From the NCBI GenBank assembly GCA_000403495.2, contig KE159817.1, positions 397,276 to 461,275 of the forward strand: a DNA stretch of 64,000 bases, in the 5' to 3' direction. How positions within the stretch are numbered: the stretch's first letter is position 1; each line of letters begins with the position of its first letter. The DNA comes from Lachnospiraceae bacterium 10-1 (lineage in GTDB: Bacteria > Bacillota > Clostridia > Lachnospirales > Lachnospiraceae). Under the pieces are notes generated by a model. It worked only from the letters and a program-made list of their open reading frames with translations. It did not search any database and was not told the DNA's origin. A program made the position numbers and the translations under genes. Shown one piece after another: positions 7,086-15,922 of this stretch.

Positions 7086-9101
7086 CTACAGTTTTTTCAC
7101 AAACAGACAACGGATTGCGTTCAGCACAGCAAGAATCATAACACCTACATCTGCGAAAATCGCCAGATACATATTTGCTATTCCCACAGCCCCTAATGCA
7201 AGGCAGGCGAATTTCACAACAAGCGCCATTGTAATATTCTGATAAACAATCCGCAGACACTTTCTCGAAATCTTGATTGCTTTTGCAATCTTGATCGGAT
7301 CATCATCCATCAGAACAATATCCGCTGCTTCGATTGCCGCATCGGAACCCATTGCCCCCATAGCGATACCAATATCCGCTCTGGAAAGCACAGGTGCGTC
7401 ATTGATACCGTCACCCACAAACGCCAGCTTTGCCTTGCCAGGCTTCACCTGCAGAAATTCTTCCACTTTTTCAACCTTATCTGCTGGCAGAAGTTCGCTG
7501 TAAACCTCGTCAATCCCAAGAGAGGAAGCAACCTGATTTGCCACTTTCTTTGCATCGCCCGTCAGCATGACAGTCTTATCAACGCCTGCTTTCTTTAATT
7601 CCGCAATCGCCGCCTTGGAATGAGGTTTGATAATATCGGAAATCACAATATGACCTGCATATTTCCCACCCACTGCCATGTGGATAATTGTTCCGGTCTG
7701 GTGGCAGTCCTGATAAGGAATATTCAAATGCTTCATCAGTTTATCGTTCCCGGCTGCAACTTCCATGCCGTCTACTTTCGCAGTCACGCCATTTCCGCTG
7801 ATTTCCTGTATATCCGATACACGGGTTCTGTCAATCTCTTTCCCATATGCCCGCTGTAAACTCTTGCTGATCGGGTGGGAAGATGCGCTCTCTGCAAGAG
7901 CCGCATACTCCAACAGTTTTTCATTCTCTATGGTGGAATGGTGAATCCCGTTTACTTCAAAAACGCCTTTTGTCATGGTTCCGGTTTTGTCAAAAACAAC
8001 ATACTTGGTCTGGGAGAGGATTTCCAAATAGTTGGAACCTTTTACCAACACGCCCTCCTTGCTTGCGCCGCCGATTCCCGCAAAGAAACTTAAAGGAATA
8101 CTGATTACAAGCGCACAAGGGCAGCTAATGACAAGGAATGTCAACGCCCGGTAAATCCACACACCCCAATCTGCTGACAGTCCCATAAAAAACATACGGA
8201 TAACAGGAGGGAGGAATGCCAGTGCCAATGCTGCATAGCAGACAGCCGGAGTATAGATTTTTGCAAACTTCGAGATAAAATCCTCTGATTTTGATTTGCG
8301 GGAACTTGCATTTTCCACCAAATCCAAAATCTTAGAAACCGTAGATTCTCCAAACTCCTTTGTGGTCTGTATTTTCAATACACCGGTCATGCTGATACAT
8401 CCGCTGATTACTTCATCGCCAACTTTTGCCTCTCTGGGCAGACTTTCCCCGGTCAGTGCACTGGTATTCAGACTGGAAGCTCCCTCAACTACATTGCCGT
8501 CAATCGGCACTTTCTCGCCCGGCTGTACAACGATCACGCTGCCAATCCCTACCTCATCCGGATCAACCTGCTCTAATTTCCCATTTCTCTCAACATTTGC
8601 ATAATCAGGGCGAATATCCATCAGGTTACTGATATTCCGGCGGCTCTTACCAACCGCATATCCCTGAAACCACTCCCCAATCTGATAAAACAGCATAACA
8701 GCAATGGCTTCCAGATATTCGCCATTCTCATAAATAGCCAGTGTCATTGCCCCAATCGTAGCCACAGCCATCAGAAAACTCTCATCAAATACCTGACGGT
8801 TTTTAATACCGTTTATAGCTTTCCGTAAAATGTCATATCCGATAATCAGATAATTAATCAGATAGCACCCAAAACGAAACCATCTTCCTGCAGACGGGAA
8901 TAAATACCCGCAGGCCATATCAAACATCTCTGCGGAAATAAACTGGAGCGCCAGTAAGATTCCGGCACTGATTAAAATCCGAACCATCATAACCCGTTGC
9001 TTTTTTGTCATGCCATCTTTGCGGCTGCCAATAAAAATAAGAAGCGCCGCAGCCATTATAATGACAACCATAAGCAATATACTTATTACTAATTCTTCCA
9101 T
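7086..9101 (-). CDS. P1B-type heavy-metal translocating ATPase (Cd/Zn class)
   Basis: A 671-residue membrane pump exporting divalent metal at the cost of ATP. Eight transmembrane helices can be placed. Motifs in order: TGES actuator loop (SALTGESLPREA), metal-binding CPCALVISIP in TM6, phosphorylation site DKTGTMTKG, SSHPIS of the P1B nucleotide domain, MLTGDAKKVA and GDGINDAPVL. The CPC motif fits CadA/ZntA-type Zn/Cd/Pb pumps. There is no N-terminal HMA domain; a free-standing HMA protein is encoded 114 bp upstream, so the domain appears to be supplied in trans. A good AAAGGAG precedes the ATG. Confidence 0.95.
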   Translation of the reverse strand: MEELVISILLMVVIIMAAALLIFIGSRKDGMTKKQRVMMVRILISAGILLALQFISAEMFDMACGYLFPSAGRWFRFGCYLINYLIIGYDILRKAINGIKNRQVFDESFLMAVATIGAMTLAIYENGEYLEAIAVMLFYQIGEWFQGYAVGKSRRNISNLMDIRPDYANVERNGKLEQVDPDEVGIGSVIVVQPGEKVPIDGNVVEGASSLNTSALTGESLPREAKVGDEVISGCISMTGVLKIQTTKEFGESTVSKILDLVENASSRKSKSEDFISKFAKIYTPAVCYAALALAFLPPVIRMFFMGLSADWGVWIYRALTFLVISCPCALVISIPLSFFAGIGGASKEGVLVKGSNYLEILSQTKYVVFDKTGTMTKGVFEVNGIHHSTIENEKLLEYAALAESASSHPISKSLQRAYGKEIDRTRVSDIQEISGNGVTAKVDGMEVAAGNDKLMKHLNIPYQDCHQTGTIIHMAVGGKYAGHIVISDIIKPHSKAAIAELKKAGVDKTVMLTGDAKKVANQVASSLGIDEVYSELLPADKVEKVEEFLQVKPGKAKLAFVGDGINDAPVLSRADIGIAMGAMGSDAAIEAADIVLMDDDPIKIAKAIKISRKCLRIVYQNITMALVVKFACLALGAVGIANMYLAIFADVGVMILAVLNAIRCLFVKKL

Positions 9102-9215
9102 AATAAAACTCCTTTCAAAATATGCTTAATTATTTAATTGTTATTGGTAAAAATAACACCCCTAAATTGCAGCGGCGCATTTTAAGGGTGTCATTCTGTC
9201 ACAGGCAGCTACCGC

Positions 9216-9434
9216 TTAAAGAAAAATCTCGCAGTCCGGCTCTACTTTTTTACAAGCATCCAGCACGTTCTTCATGACATCTTTCGGCTCCTGCCCCTCA
9301 TCAAACTCCACAATCATTTTCTGTGTCATGAAATTAACTGTTGCACTCTGCACACCAGCAGTCTTGCGAGCTGCATCCTCCATCAGATTTGCGCAGTTGG
9401 CACAATCTACCTCGATCTTGTAAGTTTTCTTCAT
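9216..9434 (-). CDS. Heavy-metal-associated (HMA) domain protein
   Basis: A 72-residue ferredoxin-fold metallochaperone beginning MKKTYKIEVDCANCANLMED, where CANC is the CxxC metal-binding motif. The rest follows the HMA pattern (VQSATVNFMTQKMIVEF). It precedes the ATPase gene in the same direction and probably corresponds to the N-terminal domain missing from that pump. AAGGAGG lies just before the ATG. Likely regulated through the operator at 9467-9488. Confidence 0.93.
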   Translation of the reverse strand: MKKTYKIEVDCANCANLMEDAARKTAGVQSATVNFMTQKMIVEFDEGQEPKDVMKNVLDACKKVEPDCEIFL

Positions 9435-9466
9435 TGTAAAGTCCTCCTTGTTATTTTTAAATTCAG

Positions 9467-9506
9467 TGATTAAGTACTTGTTTAATCATTATAGGCGTAG
9501 TATAAT
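9467..9506. promoter_or_regulatory. Shared operator and divergent promoters of the metal locus
   Basis: TGATTAA-N8-TTAATCA (9467-9488) is the inverted repeat expected of an ArsR/SmtB site. It overlaps the -35 (TTGTTT, 9478-9483) of a rightward promoter whose TATAAT sits at 9501-9506 (17-bp spacer) and lies against a leftward TATAAT at 9493-9488. Binding would shut both the efflux operon and the second arsR. Confidence 0.75.
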
Positions 9507-9545
9507 ACGGAAAAAGGCACGCGTCAATATTTCCAAAGCATTCCC

Positions 9546-9557
9546 GCCCAAATGGGC
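9546..9557. promoter_or_regulatory. Second palindrome in the arsR leader
   Basis: GCCCAAATGGGC, a perfect 12-bp palindrome, is followed by another TTTGGGCGAAA copy (about 9572-9582), inside the 5' leader of the rightward arsR. It could be a site for the AraC or second ArsR protein; no direct support. Confidence 0.35.
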
Positions 9558-9607
9558 GAAAAGTATTTCCGTTTGGGCGAAATACAAATAAAAGAAAGGA
9601 TAACAAT

Positions 9608-9976
9608 ATGGATAATATGAAATTGCCACATCAACATGGAGAAGGACAACAGACTATACTAATCCAGAAACAGTTAGACCATGTAGATTATTTTCAAACC
9701 GTAGCGGAAGTTTTCAAACAACTTGGAGATACCACCAGAATCCGAATTTTCTGGCTTCTCTGCCACCAGGAGGAATGTGTCCTCAATATTTCAGATATGC
9801 TTCATATGTCAAGTCCGGCAGTGTCACATCATCTCAGACCATTGAAAAACAGCGGTCTGATTATTTGCCGACGTGAAGGAAAAGAAGTATATTATCGAGC
9901 CGCAGATACGGAACAGGGCCGCCTGCTGCATCAGATGATTGAGCAGGTTATGGAAATCACCTGCCCTGAATTGTGA
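9608..9976 (+). CDS. Second ArsR-family regulator, cysteine-containing
   Basis: A 122-residue ArsR protein: a His-rich N-terminus (MKLPHQHGEG), FKQLGDTTRIRIFWLLCHQEECVLN, recognition helix SDMLHMSSPAVSHHLRPLK and wing RREGKEVYYRA. The LCHQEECV segment places cysteines near the DNA-binding domain, as in CadC/AztR-like sensors, and a cysteine near the C-terminus (ITCPEL) could add a ligand. It is divergent from the efflux operon and just ahead of an AraC gene whose RBS overlaps its stop. Having two ArsR sensors of different site types around one pump is unusual. Confidence 0.9.
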   Translation: MDNMKLPHQHGEGQQTILIQKQLDHVDYFQTVAEVFKQLGDTTRIRIFWLLCHQEECVLNISDMLHMSSPAVSHHLRPLKNSGLIICRREGKEVYYRAADTEQGRLLHQMIEQVMEITCPEL

Positions 9977-9986
9977 GGTCTGTCTT

Positions 9987-10907
9987 ATGAATGGTGAATT
10001 GGTAAAAATACAGAAAGAAATGGAAAGATTGCATCAAAAGGTGGCAAATGCTGTCATTCCACTTTATCCCGGTATTGAGTTATGCTATCTTACTTTTTCA
10101 GCCGATTCTTTTTCTGTGCAGCATAAGGCTTTATCACACATGATTCAGATTAACTACTGCAAATCTGGTCAGCTTATGTGGGAGATGAAAAACGGAAACC
10201 GAATTTATCTGAATCCGGGAGATTTTTCTCTCCATACCATGAAAACCTGTACAGATTCTGTACTTACCTTTCCAAACAATATGTATCAGGGACTTAGTAT
10301 TTATATTGATCTGCCAAAAGCCTCTGGAAATCCACCCGACCTGCTGGAAAACATTAATATTTTTGAAACAGTATTGCCTAAAAAATTTTGTCCAAATGAT
10401 AGTCCTGCCTTTCTTGCCGGAAATGAACAGACAGAAAGTATTTTTTCTGCATTTTATGACCAGCCTGAAACACTTACGCTTCCATACCAGAAAATTAAAG
10501 TTTTAGAATTGTTGTTATACCTTACTAAAATGGAATTTACTCCCCAAAACAAATTGGTTGAATATCAATTCGAGCTAACAGAAACTATCCGAAAAATTCA
10601 TGACCAGCTTTTGCAACACATGGAGCAAAGAATTACCATAGAGGAACTTTCAAAACAATATCTCATCAATCAAACAACTTTGAAAAATGTTTTCAAGTCT
10701 GTTTATGGAACTTCTATTGCAGCACATATCAAGGAACACCGAATGCAGCAAGCTGCCTATATGTTAACAAAATCAAATATGAATATAGCAGAGATTGCAC
10801 AGGCTGTTGGCTATGATAGTCAAAGTAAGTTTACAACTGCATTTAAAGCATATTTTAAAGTCCTTCCTAGAGAATATCGAAAAAATAAAACCAAGCAAAA
10901 TATCTAA
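9987..10907 (+). CDS. AraC-family transcriptional regulator
   Basis: A 306-residue regulator with an N-terminal ligand-sensing region (IQINYCKSGQLMWEM, NPGDFSLHTM typical of cupin-like AraC domains) and a C-terminal double helix-turn-helix: ITIEELSKQYLINQTTLKNVFK then MNIAEIAQAVGYDSQSKFTTAFKAYF with the closing PREYR. The start at 9987 is chosen because GAGG overlaps the arsR stop codon; a longer reading would run inside arsR. It is likely co-transcribed with arsR. The role in metal or siderophore response is unproven. Confidence 0.88.
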   Translation: MNGELVKIQKEMERLHQKVANAVIPLYPGIELCYLTFSADSFSVQHKALSHMIQINYCKSGQLMWEMKNGNRIYLNPGDFSLHTMKTCTDSVLTFPNNMYQGLSIYIDLPKASGNPPDLLENINIFETVLPKKFCPNDSPAFLAGNEQTESIFSAFYDQPETLTLPYQKIKVLELLLYLTKMEFTPQNKLVEYQFELTETIRKIHDQLLQHMEQRITIEELSKQYLINQTTLKNVFKSVYGTSIAAHIKEHRMQQAAYMLTKSNMNIAEIAQAVGYDSQSKFTTAFKAYFKVLPREYRKNKTKQNI

Positions 10908-10910
10908 TAT

Positions 10911-10945
10911 GTGTTCCAAACAGATTGCCTAAGCAATCGGAACAC
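10911..10945 (+). terminator. Hairpin after the AraC gene
   Basis: Two stacked stems, GTGTTCC/GGAACAC and GATTGC/GCAATC, with a 4-nt loop and a 5-nt bulge, start 3 bp after the AraC stop. A T-rich stretch (CTCTTTTTCTC) follows about ten bases later. Probable terminator, imperfect tail. Confidence 0.55.
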
Positions 10946-10975
10946 CGACACACCCTCTTTTTCTCTGCCATTCCT

Positions 10976-11385
10976 TGTGTCAACGCCAATTTAAAATTGT
11001 AAGAAAACGCATGGCGGCCAGTTCGTCAATCTAACGCTTATCAATGGAGGGCTGGAAGGAAAAATCAAAGTCATCCAGAGTCTTCTTAATGGGAAAACCG
11101 GACATTTGGATCTGTTTTTCATAAGCACGTTTACGTTTGAGTTTTGCTTCTTCAGAGAAAATATTATCCAAAACATCCACGATATTTAATTGTTCCGCCA
11201 CCGCCCGTTCCACCTTACCTTTTGTCTGTCATTTCGTATGTCCATCCAGCTTTCTCTTCTCATTTCGGCTCCCTTCCAGGGCATTTTTCGCCCTATCAGG
11301 AGTCTATCTTTTTTTCTTTCTCTCTGCCATAAATCTACATTTTTTCTTCGGCGTTTTCTTACATTTTATCATTGGCGCTGACACA
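10976..11385 (-). mobile_element. Internally deleted IS21-family copy
   Basis: Terminal inverted repeats match closely: 10976-11010 (TGTGTCAACGCCAATTT then AAAATTGTAAGAAAACGC) and 11385-11351 on the other strand (TGTGTCAGCGCCAATG then ATAAAATGTAAGAAAACGC). Between them only about 340 bp remain, encoding an IstA-like TKGKVER motif joined directly to IstB-like residues. No target duplication is obvious. The element cannot transpose alone but keeps both ends. Confidence 0.8.
10990..11235 (-). pseudogene. istA-istB fusion remnant with an in-frame stop
   Basis: The leftward frame reads TKGKVER (typical of IstA transposases) straight into a segment like the IstB N-terminal region: AVAEQLNIVDVLDN, YEKQIQMSGFP, IKKTLDDFDFSFQPSIDKR, then TAG where glutamine is expected (CAG to TAG), then IDELAAMRFLT before the element end. 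Most of both genes is missing. A decayed fragment of an IS21 transposase operon. Confidence 0.75.
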
Positions 11386-11486
11386 TTTTTTCTACCGGAT
11401 ATGCGAACAATGCTAAAATTGGTAAAAGGTTGCTGTGACCAACATAACATGGCCACAGTCTTCGCTGAACTTTTTCACTAAAATGG

Positions 11487-11518
11487 AGAAAAGATGGCTG
11501 ACAACAACCATCTTTTCT
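11487..11518. terminator. Strong hairpin AGAAAAGATGG/CCATCTTTTCT
   Basis: An 11-bp perfect inverted repeat (11487-11497 and 11508-11518) with a 10-nt loop, between the IS21 remnant and the ABC permease gene. It could terminate the leftward ABC operon or be an end of degraded mobile DNA. Confidence 0.55.
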
Positions 11519-11528
11519 CTGTTCCACG

Positions 11529-11597
11529 TTATAATGGAACCATGCTAAACAATGAATATTGTAACGATTTTTTTGATTTTGGGCAACAGAAAACCAT
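11529..11597 (-). CDS. Possible 22-residue ORF with a strong ribosome-binding site
   Basis: AAAGGAGGTG precedes an ATG at 11597; the frame encodes MVFCCPKSKKSLQYSLFSMV and two more residues before TAA at 11529. The RBS is among the best in the window, yet the ORF is tiny and ends in a GTTCC...GGAAC inverted repeat (11521-11540). It may be the truncated start of a gene cut by mobile DNA. It follows the ABC permease in the same direction. No family recognised. Confidence 0.3.
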   Translation of the reverse strand: MVFCCPKSKKSLQYSLFSMVPL

Positions 11598-11736
11598 AGG
11601 AAACACCTCCTTTATCAGTATGGCTCTTTATACGCTTCGCATACTTTTCTACTTATATTGCACGGTTTTACAATCGCTTTTGCAACAAAATCTTTGTGAA
11701 TATTTTATGCCTACAGCGTTTCTGGAATTTTTCGTT

Positions 11737-13968
11737 TTACATCATAGTATCATCACGTAAAGCCTCCGCCAGGCTGACCTTTAGTATCTTTTTCCCACCG
11801 AGGTAATATGCCAATGCCACAAATGCAAAGACAGCTGAAACAAACGCCAGAATCGGCGCTATCGGAGCCACTTTAATAAATTCCATGGGATCTAAGTAGC
11901 TTGCCCTTATCATGAATGCCACAGCCACTATTGTCAGCGCCGATGTGACAAGCAACGGACGTCCGGCAATCATCAAAGCCTCTATGCAGAACATCTTCCG
12001 TATCCCTTCCGGTGTAAGCCCAACAGATATATACCGGGCAAATTCCCGTTTCCTTTGACGCAGGAAACCAAGGGTATGAGAAAACACATGGGCAATCCCA
12101 ATTATTGCAAGCAGGACGCAAAACGCACCTAATATCAGTTCATACCCCTCTATCATTTTATCGTTGTCTTCTCTTTCCTGAATACGATTCTCACTCTCTA
12201 TTTCATATTCCGATCCGATTATCTGCGTTATTTCATTTTCCAGCGCATTCAATATATCCACTTCTGTCCTGTCATTTGCCAACACCCGGACATAAGTATC
12301 CTGCTCCGCCCCGCCTATCTGCCCTCCGATTTCTTTCCACAAGGACAAAGGCATAAATTGTACCAGAGGGCAGTCGGATTTCCCGTATTCTTCCCGCAGG
12401 AGCGGATATTCCTTTGTACAGGCCAGCACCGGGATCTCTATCATGTTTTCGTCTCCTTTTTCAACAGCGTTATTCAAAGTAACTGCTTCCATATCATCTT
12501 TTACATAAGGAATGTATTCCGGATAACGAAAATTACTGTTAACGCTGTCCCATAACCGATTTAAGACGATTGTCCCATCTATCCGGGAAGCTATTCCTAT
12601 CTGTCCGCAGAATTCACCAAAACTCTCATCATCCAATATAAAGATGGAAGCCTCTATCTGAAACAAGCCCTTACCATAAAATGCTGCATCTCCCAAAAAC
12701 ACTTCCAAACCACCCAACGCCAGCAGTTCCTTACTTTGTGCATCCTGCGGCAATATACATACTGCCTCTGCCTTTTGGTAAACAACACTGCTGTCCACTT
12801 TAGGCAGTCCCCGAAGTTCCTCTATCAGCCCAAAATCCTCTATATGGGTATCCTTCACAGTTGCCATGACATCCCATGTATCCTGATATTTTTCAAAATA
12901 GGTATGGTTTGTGCTGATACCGGAAAGTGTCCAAAAGCACTGCATTATCATAAACCCCAGAAAGGCGAGCATTAACGACAAAGATGTGGTACGCAGAGCC
13001 TTTTTCTGAGCCTTTAATGCATTTCCGGCCATTTCCCCCTCCATTCCGAACAGCGCAGACAAAAGGGGAGAATGCTTTTTCTTTTTTAGCTGCAATTCAT
13101 CCGTTCCACGGATTGATTCAAGCGGAGTCAGCCTGCTCAGCCTTCTCGCCGGAATCCATGCAGAAACAAGCACTGTAAGAATAGATAAAAAAAGGACAAG
13201 GATCAGAATAGCAGGATGGCAGCTAAAGGATGCCTGCCTTCCTCCCACAAAATTCGCCGCGAAAGCGTTCATTCCCCAAATCGTGCCAAAACTGAAAATA
13301 ATTCCTAACAAAATCCCTGCCATAATCGGTACAATAGACAGAAAGAGTGCCTCCTGTAGCAGACATGTCCGGATCTGCCCCGGCGTAGCCCCGATGCTTG
13401 AAAAAATCCCAAACTGATGAACCCTGCTGTTCATAGATGTAGCAAATGAATTATGGATTACCAGTATCAAAGAAAAACACACAATCATCACTATCGCCAG
13501 ATACGCCGGCATCAGGAGTCTCGGCATATTGTCACCCGGAATACGGACAAAATACAAGGATAAAAGCTGATAATTATAATCAACCGCATCTTCCGCCAGT
13601 CCCAGAATATTTACGAGGGCGGACATATCCTGATAGACTGTCCTTTTGTTATAAAAATACACATCTACCACAGTTCCCTGTTCCCCGGATAGTTCCTCAT
13701 TGACTACCGCCTTTTCCACATTGGCAAAATTATTGATAACTGCCAGTTCGTCTCCGCTGACTTCCCCGGTAATACGTCCATGCCAACTGCCATCCTCCAA
13801 TTTTGTCCCTTCAATGCTGTCCAGCCAGAAATTATAAAACAGACAACAGAGAAAAGAGAGAAACAAAGCAGCAATGAAAGATGCTGCTATAATAGATATA
13901 CCGGATGCCCGGTTATTTTTTATATAATCAATTGAATAATTTTTCCACATACTGCCAATCATTGTCAT
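11737..13968 (-). CDS. ABC transporter permease, FtsX/BceB-like
   Basis: About 743 residues. One N-terminal transmembrane helix (SGISIIAASFIAALFLSFLC), a periplasmic segment, a block of three helices around PRLLMPAYLAIVMIVCFSLI and GIFSSIGATPGQIRTCLLQE, a soluble region and another three-helix FtsX block near the end (IGIAHVFSHTLGFL, YISVGLTPEGIRK). The repeated FtsX blocks fit antimicrobial-peptide and bacitracin-type exporters. The chosen start follows the ATPase stop by 4 bp; longer in-frame starts overlap the ATPase gene. It is the last gene of an RR-HK-ATPase-permease operon. Confidence 0.88.
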   Translation of the reverse strand: MTMIGSMWKNYSIDYIKNNRASGISIIAASFIAALFLSFLCCLFYNFWLDSIEGTKLEDGSWHGRITGEVSGDELAVINNFANVEKAVVNEELSGEQGTVVDVYFYNKRTVYQDMSALVNILGLAEDAVDYNYQLLSLYFVRIPGDNMPRLLMPAYLAIVMIVCFSLILVIHNSFATSMNSRVHQFGIFSSIGATPGQIRTCLLQEALFLSIVPIMAGILLGIIFSFGTIWGMNAFAANFVGGRQASFSCHPAILILVLFLSILTVLVSAWIPARRLSRLTPLESIRGTDELQLKKKKHSPLLSALFGMEGEMAGNALKAQKKALRTTSLSLMLAFLGFMIMQCFWTLSGISTNHTYFEKYQDTWDVMATVKDTHIEDFGLIEELRGLPKVDSSVVYQKAEAVCILPQDAQSKELLALGGLEVFLGDAAFYGKGLFQIEASIFILDDESFGEFCGQIGIASRIDGTIVLNRLWDSVNSNFRYPEYIPYVKDDMEAVTLNNAVEKGDENMIEIPVLACTKEYPLLREEYGKSDCPLVQFMPLSLWKEIGGQIGGAEQDTYVRVLANDRTEVDILNALENEITQIIGSEYEIESENRIQEREDNDKMIEGYELILGAFCVLLAIIGIAHVFSHTLGFLRQRKREFARYISVGLTPEGIRKMFCIEALMIAGRPLLVTSALTIVAVAFMIRASYLDPMEFIKVAPIAPILAFVSAVFAFVALAYYLGGKKILKVSLAEALRDDTMM

Positions 13969-13972
13969 GTTT

Positions 13973-14668
13973 TTATGACAACGATTTACCTCCCTTCTTC
14001 TCATCGCTGATAATCTGCCCATCTTCTATGGTTACAATGCGGTCTGCCTCCAGCGCAATCTTTTCGTCATGAGTGATCAGCAAAATGGTCTGCTTCAGAT
14101 TACGGTTCGATAATTTCAGCATATCAATGATCTCTCTTGAATTTTTCTGATCCAGATTTCCGGTGGGTTCATCTGCCAGGAGAAGAGCTGGACGGTATAT
14201 CAAAGACCGGGCAATCGCAGCCCGCTGCTGCTGGCCTCCTGATAACTGGTTGGGGAGCGATTCCAGTTTATCAGCGATGCCCAAAGAGCTGACTACCTGT
14301 TCAAAATATTCCTGGTTCGGTTTTTTCTTATCCAATAACAGCGGCATAAGGATATTTTTCCGAATAGTAAGTGTCGGTATCAGATTATAAAACTGATAAA
14401 CCAGCCCCACCTTCCTACGCCTGAAAATAGCTGCCCCGGTTTGATTCAGAGTAGAAATATCGGTTCCTTCAATGATGACCTTTCCCTCAGTAGGCTTATC
14501 CACAGAACCAAGAATGTGCAGCAATGTGGATTTTCCAGATCCTGAAGCCCCTACAATTGCTACAAACTCCCCTTTTTCCACTGACAGATCTACTTTTTGC
14601 AGAGCCGCAACCCTGTTGTTTCCAGTGCCGTATACCTTTTTAATCCCTTCGCATCTTAAAATCTCCAT
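13973..14668 (-). CDS. ABC transporter ATP-binding protein, LolD/MacB type
   Basis: About 231 residues with Walker [11 protein letters not shown]-loop [14 protein letters not shown], signature [15 protein letters not shown], Walker [13 protein letters not shown] and H-loop LITHDEKIA. The class powers FtsX-type permeases that expel or remove peptides from the envelope. The start [16 protein letters not shown] is preferred over an ATG 21 bp upstream because AGGAGG sits between them. The permease gene follows directly and a two-component system lies 70 bp upstream, an order seen in Bce-like detoxification modules. Confidence 0.94.
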   Translation of the reverse strand: MEILRCEGIKKVYGTGNNRVAALQKVDLSVEKGEFVAIVGASGSGKSTLLHILGSVDKPTEGKVIIEGTDISTLNQTGAAIFRRRKVGLVYQFYNLIPTLTIRKNILMPLLLDKKKPNQEYFEQVVSSLGIADKLESLPNQLSGGQQQRAAIARSLIYRPALLLADEPTGNLDQKNSREIIDMLKLSNRNLKQTILLITHDEKIALEADRIVTIEDGQIISDEKKGGKSLS

Positions 14669-14737
14669 GCCTTCATTTCCTCCTGTCATGAATTGTACAT
14701 TGCTTATAATTTTATTATAGCAAAGTTAAGTGACAAC

Positions 14738-15922
14738 TCAGTGACTGTAAAAGCGGATTTCAAAACACGCCCCGGCATTTATAAGGTTCCGTGCTGTAAT
14801 GGTTCCATTCTGCTCCTCTATGATCGCTTTGGAAAGTGCCAGGCCAATCCCTATGCCATCCCCTTTCATCTTCCGCCCCCGATAAAACCGTTCAAAAAGG
14901 TGTGGAATGTCCTCTTTTGCAAATCCGGCTCCTGTATCCCAAATCCTGATCTGTGTATAAAGCGGATTCTGTTCATAGGAACAGTGGACAGTTCCTCCCG
15001 GCGGCGTATGTTCCATGCAGTCTTTCAGAATATTCATGATTGCCTCCATTGTCCACTCCATGTCCGCACAAATCAGCATTTCACCCGACTCCGGTATATC
15101 GACAAAGACATCTGCCCTTAAAAACATTTCCTGCAGATTGTCTGCCGCAAGCATGAGAATTGTGAAGACATCAACATCTTCCCTTTTCAGGGACAAAGTT
15201 CCCGCATCAATACGTGATAGCAGTAATAATGCATCTTCAAAATGTGTCATATGGGAAATCTGCCTACGTATCTGCTCCAAATAGATTGGAGATGGATTGT
15301 CCTGCATCATCTGCACAGACAGGGAAATAGAAGTAACGGGGGTTTTGATCTGATGGGCGATATTATAAAGATTATCCGCAAAATTATTTTTAGCCTGAAC
15401 TGCCGCATCCCTCGTCTGGTGCAATTCAGTCACTGTCTTATAGATTTCATCCTGCAATTTAGAAAAGTCGTCTTCGCCCGTTTGAAGAAGAGTGCCACAA
15501 TATCCCATGTTTACCTTTTCCAGATATTCCGTCAGCATTTTTATGCGTACAATCTCTTTTTGCCGCCAGAACAGACATGTAATAAAAAATAACAATACCC
15601 CTGCAAGAAAGCCCACAACAAGAAAAAATGTACTATGCATTCCGGATGGGTTCCAAAGGTCTGACGGTCTGTATCCATATATTAAAATAATATTTTCTTC
15701 CGGCAAAACAGACGATCCATATTTATATTCTTTAACAGCCTCCAGCACTGTCTGCTCTGCCTCCGGCTGCTTTTCTATAATTTTCTGGCAGATCCCGCCT
15801 AATGCCTGTATATGAGCATGACTATAATAATCTGCCAAAAACATGGAAGTGGCTGAAACTGCAATCAGACTTACAGAAAAGGCAAACCCTACCAAAACAA
15901 TCAAACTTTTTTTTCCACTCAT
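14738..15922 (-). CDS. Sensor histidine kinase, HisKA type
   Basis: A 394-residue kinase with two transmembrane segments (residues ~8-30 and ~97-118) around a short extracellular loop, a HAMP-like linker, HisKA region NLYNIAHQIKTPVTSISLSV with the phospho-His, and HATPase with N-box ILKDCMEHTP, DTGAGFAKEDIPHLFERFYR and GIGLALSKAIIEEQNG. The small sensor loop fits kinases that rely on their ABC partner for signal input. It overlaps the response regulator by 4 bp and precedes the ATPase, so the four genes form one peptide-response module. Confidence 0.93.
   Translation of the reverse strand: MSGKKSLIVLVGFAFSVSLIAVSATSMFLADYYSHAHIQALGGICQKIIEKQPEAEQTVLEAVKEYKYGSSVLPEENIILIYGYRPSDLWNPSGMHSTFFLVVGFLAGVLLFFITCLFWRQKEIVRIKMLTEYLEKVNMGYCGTLLQTGEDDFSKLQDEIYKTVTELHQTRDAAVQAKNNFADNLYNIAHQIKTPVTSISLSVQMMQDNPSPIYLEQIRRQISHMTHFEDALLLLSRIDAGTLSLKREDVDVFTILMLAADNLQEMFLRADVFVDIPESGEMLICADMEWTMEAIMNILKDCMEHTPPGGTVHCSYEQNPLYTQIRIWDTGAGFAKEDIPHLFERFYRGRKMKGDGIGIGLALSKAIIEEQNGTITARNLINAGACFEIRFYSH

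Noticed and set aside
11494..11760. 88-codon + strand ORF
   Set aside because: No RBS, low-complexity aromatic composition, runs into the end of the ABC permease gene antisense.
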